Positions 5,479-5,579 of a DNA stretch of 5,579 bases are shown here, one piece after another. Every line of letters begins with the position of its first letter. Position 1 is the stretch's first letter. The notes beneath the pieces were generated by a model. It saw nothing but the letters and a program-made list of their open reading frames with translations, made no database searches and had not been told where the DNA came from. The stretch comes from Bacteroidales bacterium (GTDB taxonomy: Bacteria; Bacteroidota; Bacteroidia; Bacteroidales; VadinHA17), in assembly GCA_003520925.1 (NCBI GenBank), contig DOTV01000061.1, forward strand, positions 1 through 5,579. The letters are read 5' to 3'. Position numbers and translations under genes: made by a program.

Positions 5479-5579
5479 TTAAGCTTTTTTTCCTGTTTCA
5501 AACGAAGTTATCAGATCTTTTTTACTCAGAAGGTAGTCTATGTCATCAAGCCCATTTAACATGCACTCTTTTTTGTAGG
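5479..5579 (-). CDS. leuD: 3-isopropylmalate dehydratase small subunit, C-terminal end (cut by window edge)
   Basis: The minus strand from the right edge gives 32 residues before the TAA at 5481-5479. They include CMLNGLDDIDYLLSKKD, which matches the conserved C-terminal CMMNGLDSIGLTL segment of E. coli LeuD. With LeuC this subunit forms the aconitase-type isomerase that converts 2-isopropylmalate to 3-isopropylmalate, and citramalate to 3-methylmalate. The tail after the motif is short and Lys-rich (ending FETGKKA). One base separates its stop from the cimA ATG, so the two are probably co-transcribed and coupled. The identification rests on a short fragment plus strong context. Confidence 0.88.
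   Translation of the reverse strand, partial: YKKECMLNGLDDIDYLLSKKDLITSFETGKKA

Noticed and set aside
5478..5501. In-frame TTG at 5501 as the start of the citramalate synthase
   Set aside because: It would put the start inside leuD with a rare start codon. The ATG at 5477 lies one base after the leuD stop and leads directly into the conserved MDTTLRDGEQ segment.

Overview
The window looks like chromosomal DNA of a member of the Bacteroidota (Bacteroidetes). Four things suggest this: AT-leaning DNA with A-rich rather than Shine-Dalgarno-like sequence ahead of the genes, a promoter that fits the TTG / TAnnTTTG pattern of that phylum, the gene order leuD - citramalate synthase - leuB, and a long-form HisG. 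The phylum call is an inference; genus cannot be read from this sequence. Every gene lies on the minus strand, so the biological reading direction runs from high to low coordinates.

Right part (5579 to 2837): the end of a branched-chain amino acid operon. It holds the C-terminal tail of leuD, then a citramalate synthase (cimA), then leuB. The genes are separated by one base or overlap by 8 bases. CimA makes (R)-citramalate from pyruvate and acetyl-CoA. LeuCD and LeuB can carry both 3-isopropylmalate (to leucine) and the citramalate-derived methylmalate (to 2-oxobutanoate, then isoleucine). The cluster therefore supports leucine synthesis and threonine-independent isoleucine synthesis.

Middle (2836 to 2583): a 254-base intergenic region that holds a complete-looking classical histidine attenuator. 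It contains, in order, a promoter overlapping one copy of a 14-base direct repeat, an 18-codon leader peptide with a His-His-His-His-Phe-His run, alternative hairpins, and an intrinsic terminator hairpin with a T run just before hisG. This is the most notable item in the window. It is a short gene plus an RNA switch that ordinary gene calling would miss.

Left part (2582 to 1): the start of the histidine operon, hisG - hisD - hisC. HisG and hisD overlap as TAATG, hisD and hisC overlap by 8 bases, and hisC runs off the window edge. They encode the first step (HisG), the last two oxidations (HisD) and the transamination (HisC) of histidine synthesis.

No mobile element, CRISPR array, rRNA or tRNA gene was seen. 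The enzymes belong to familiar families. The points worth checking are the attenuator, the citramalate specificity of the LeuA-like enzyme, and an isocitrate-dehydrogenase-like cofactor motif in LeuB.
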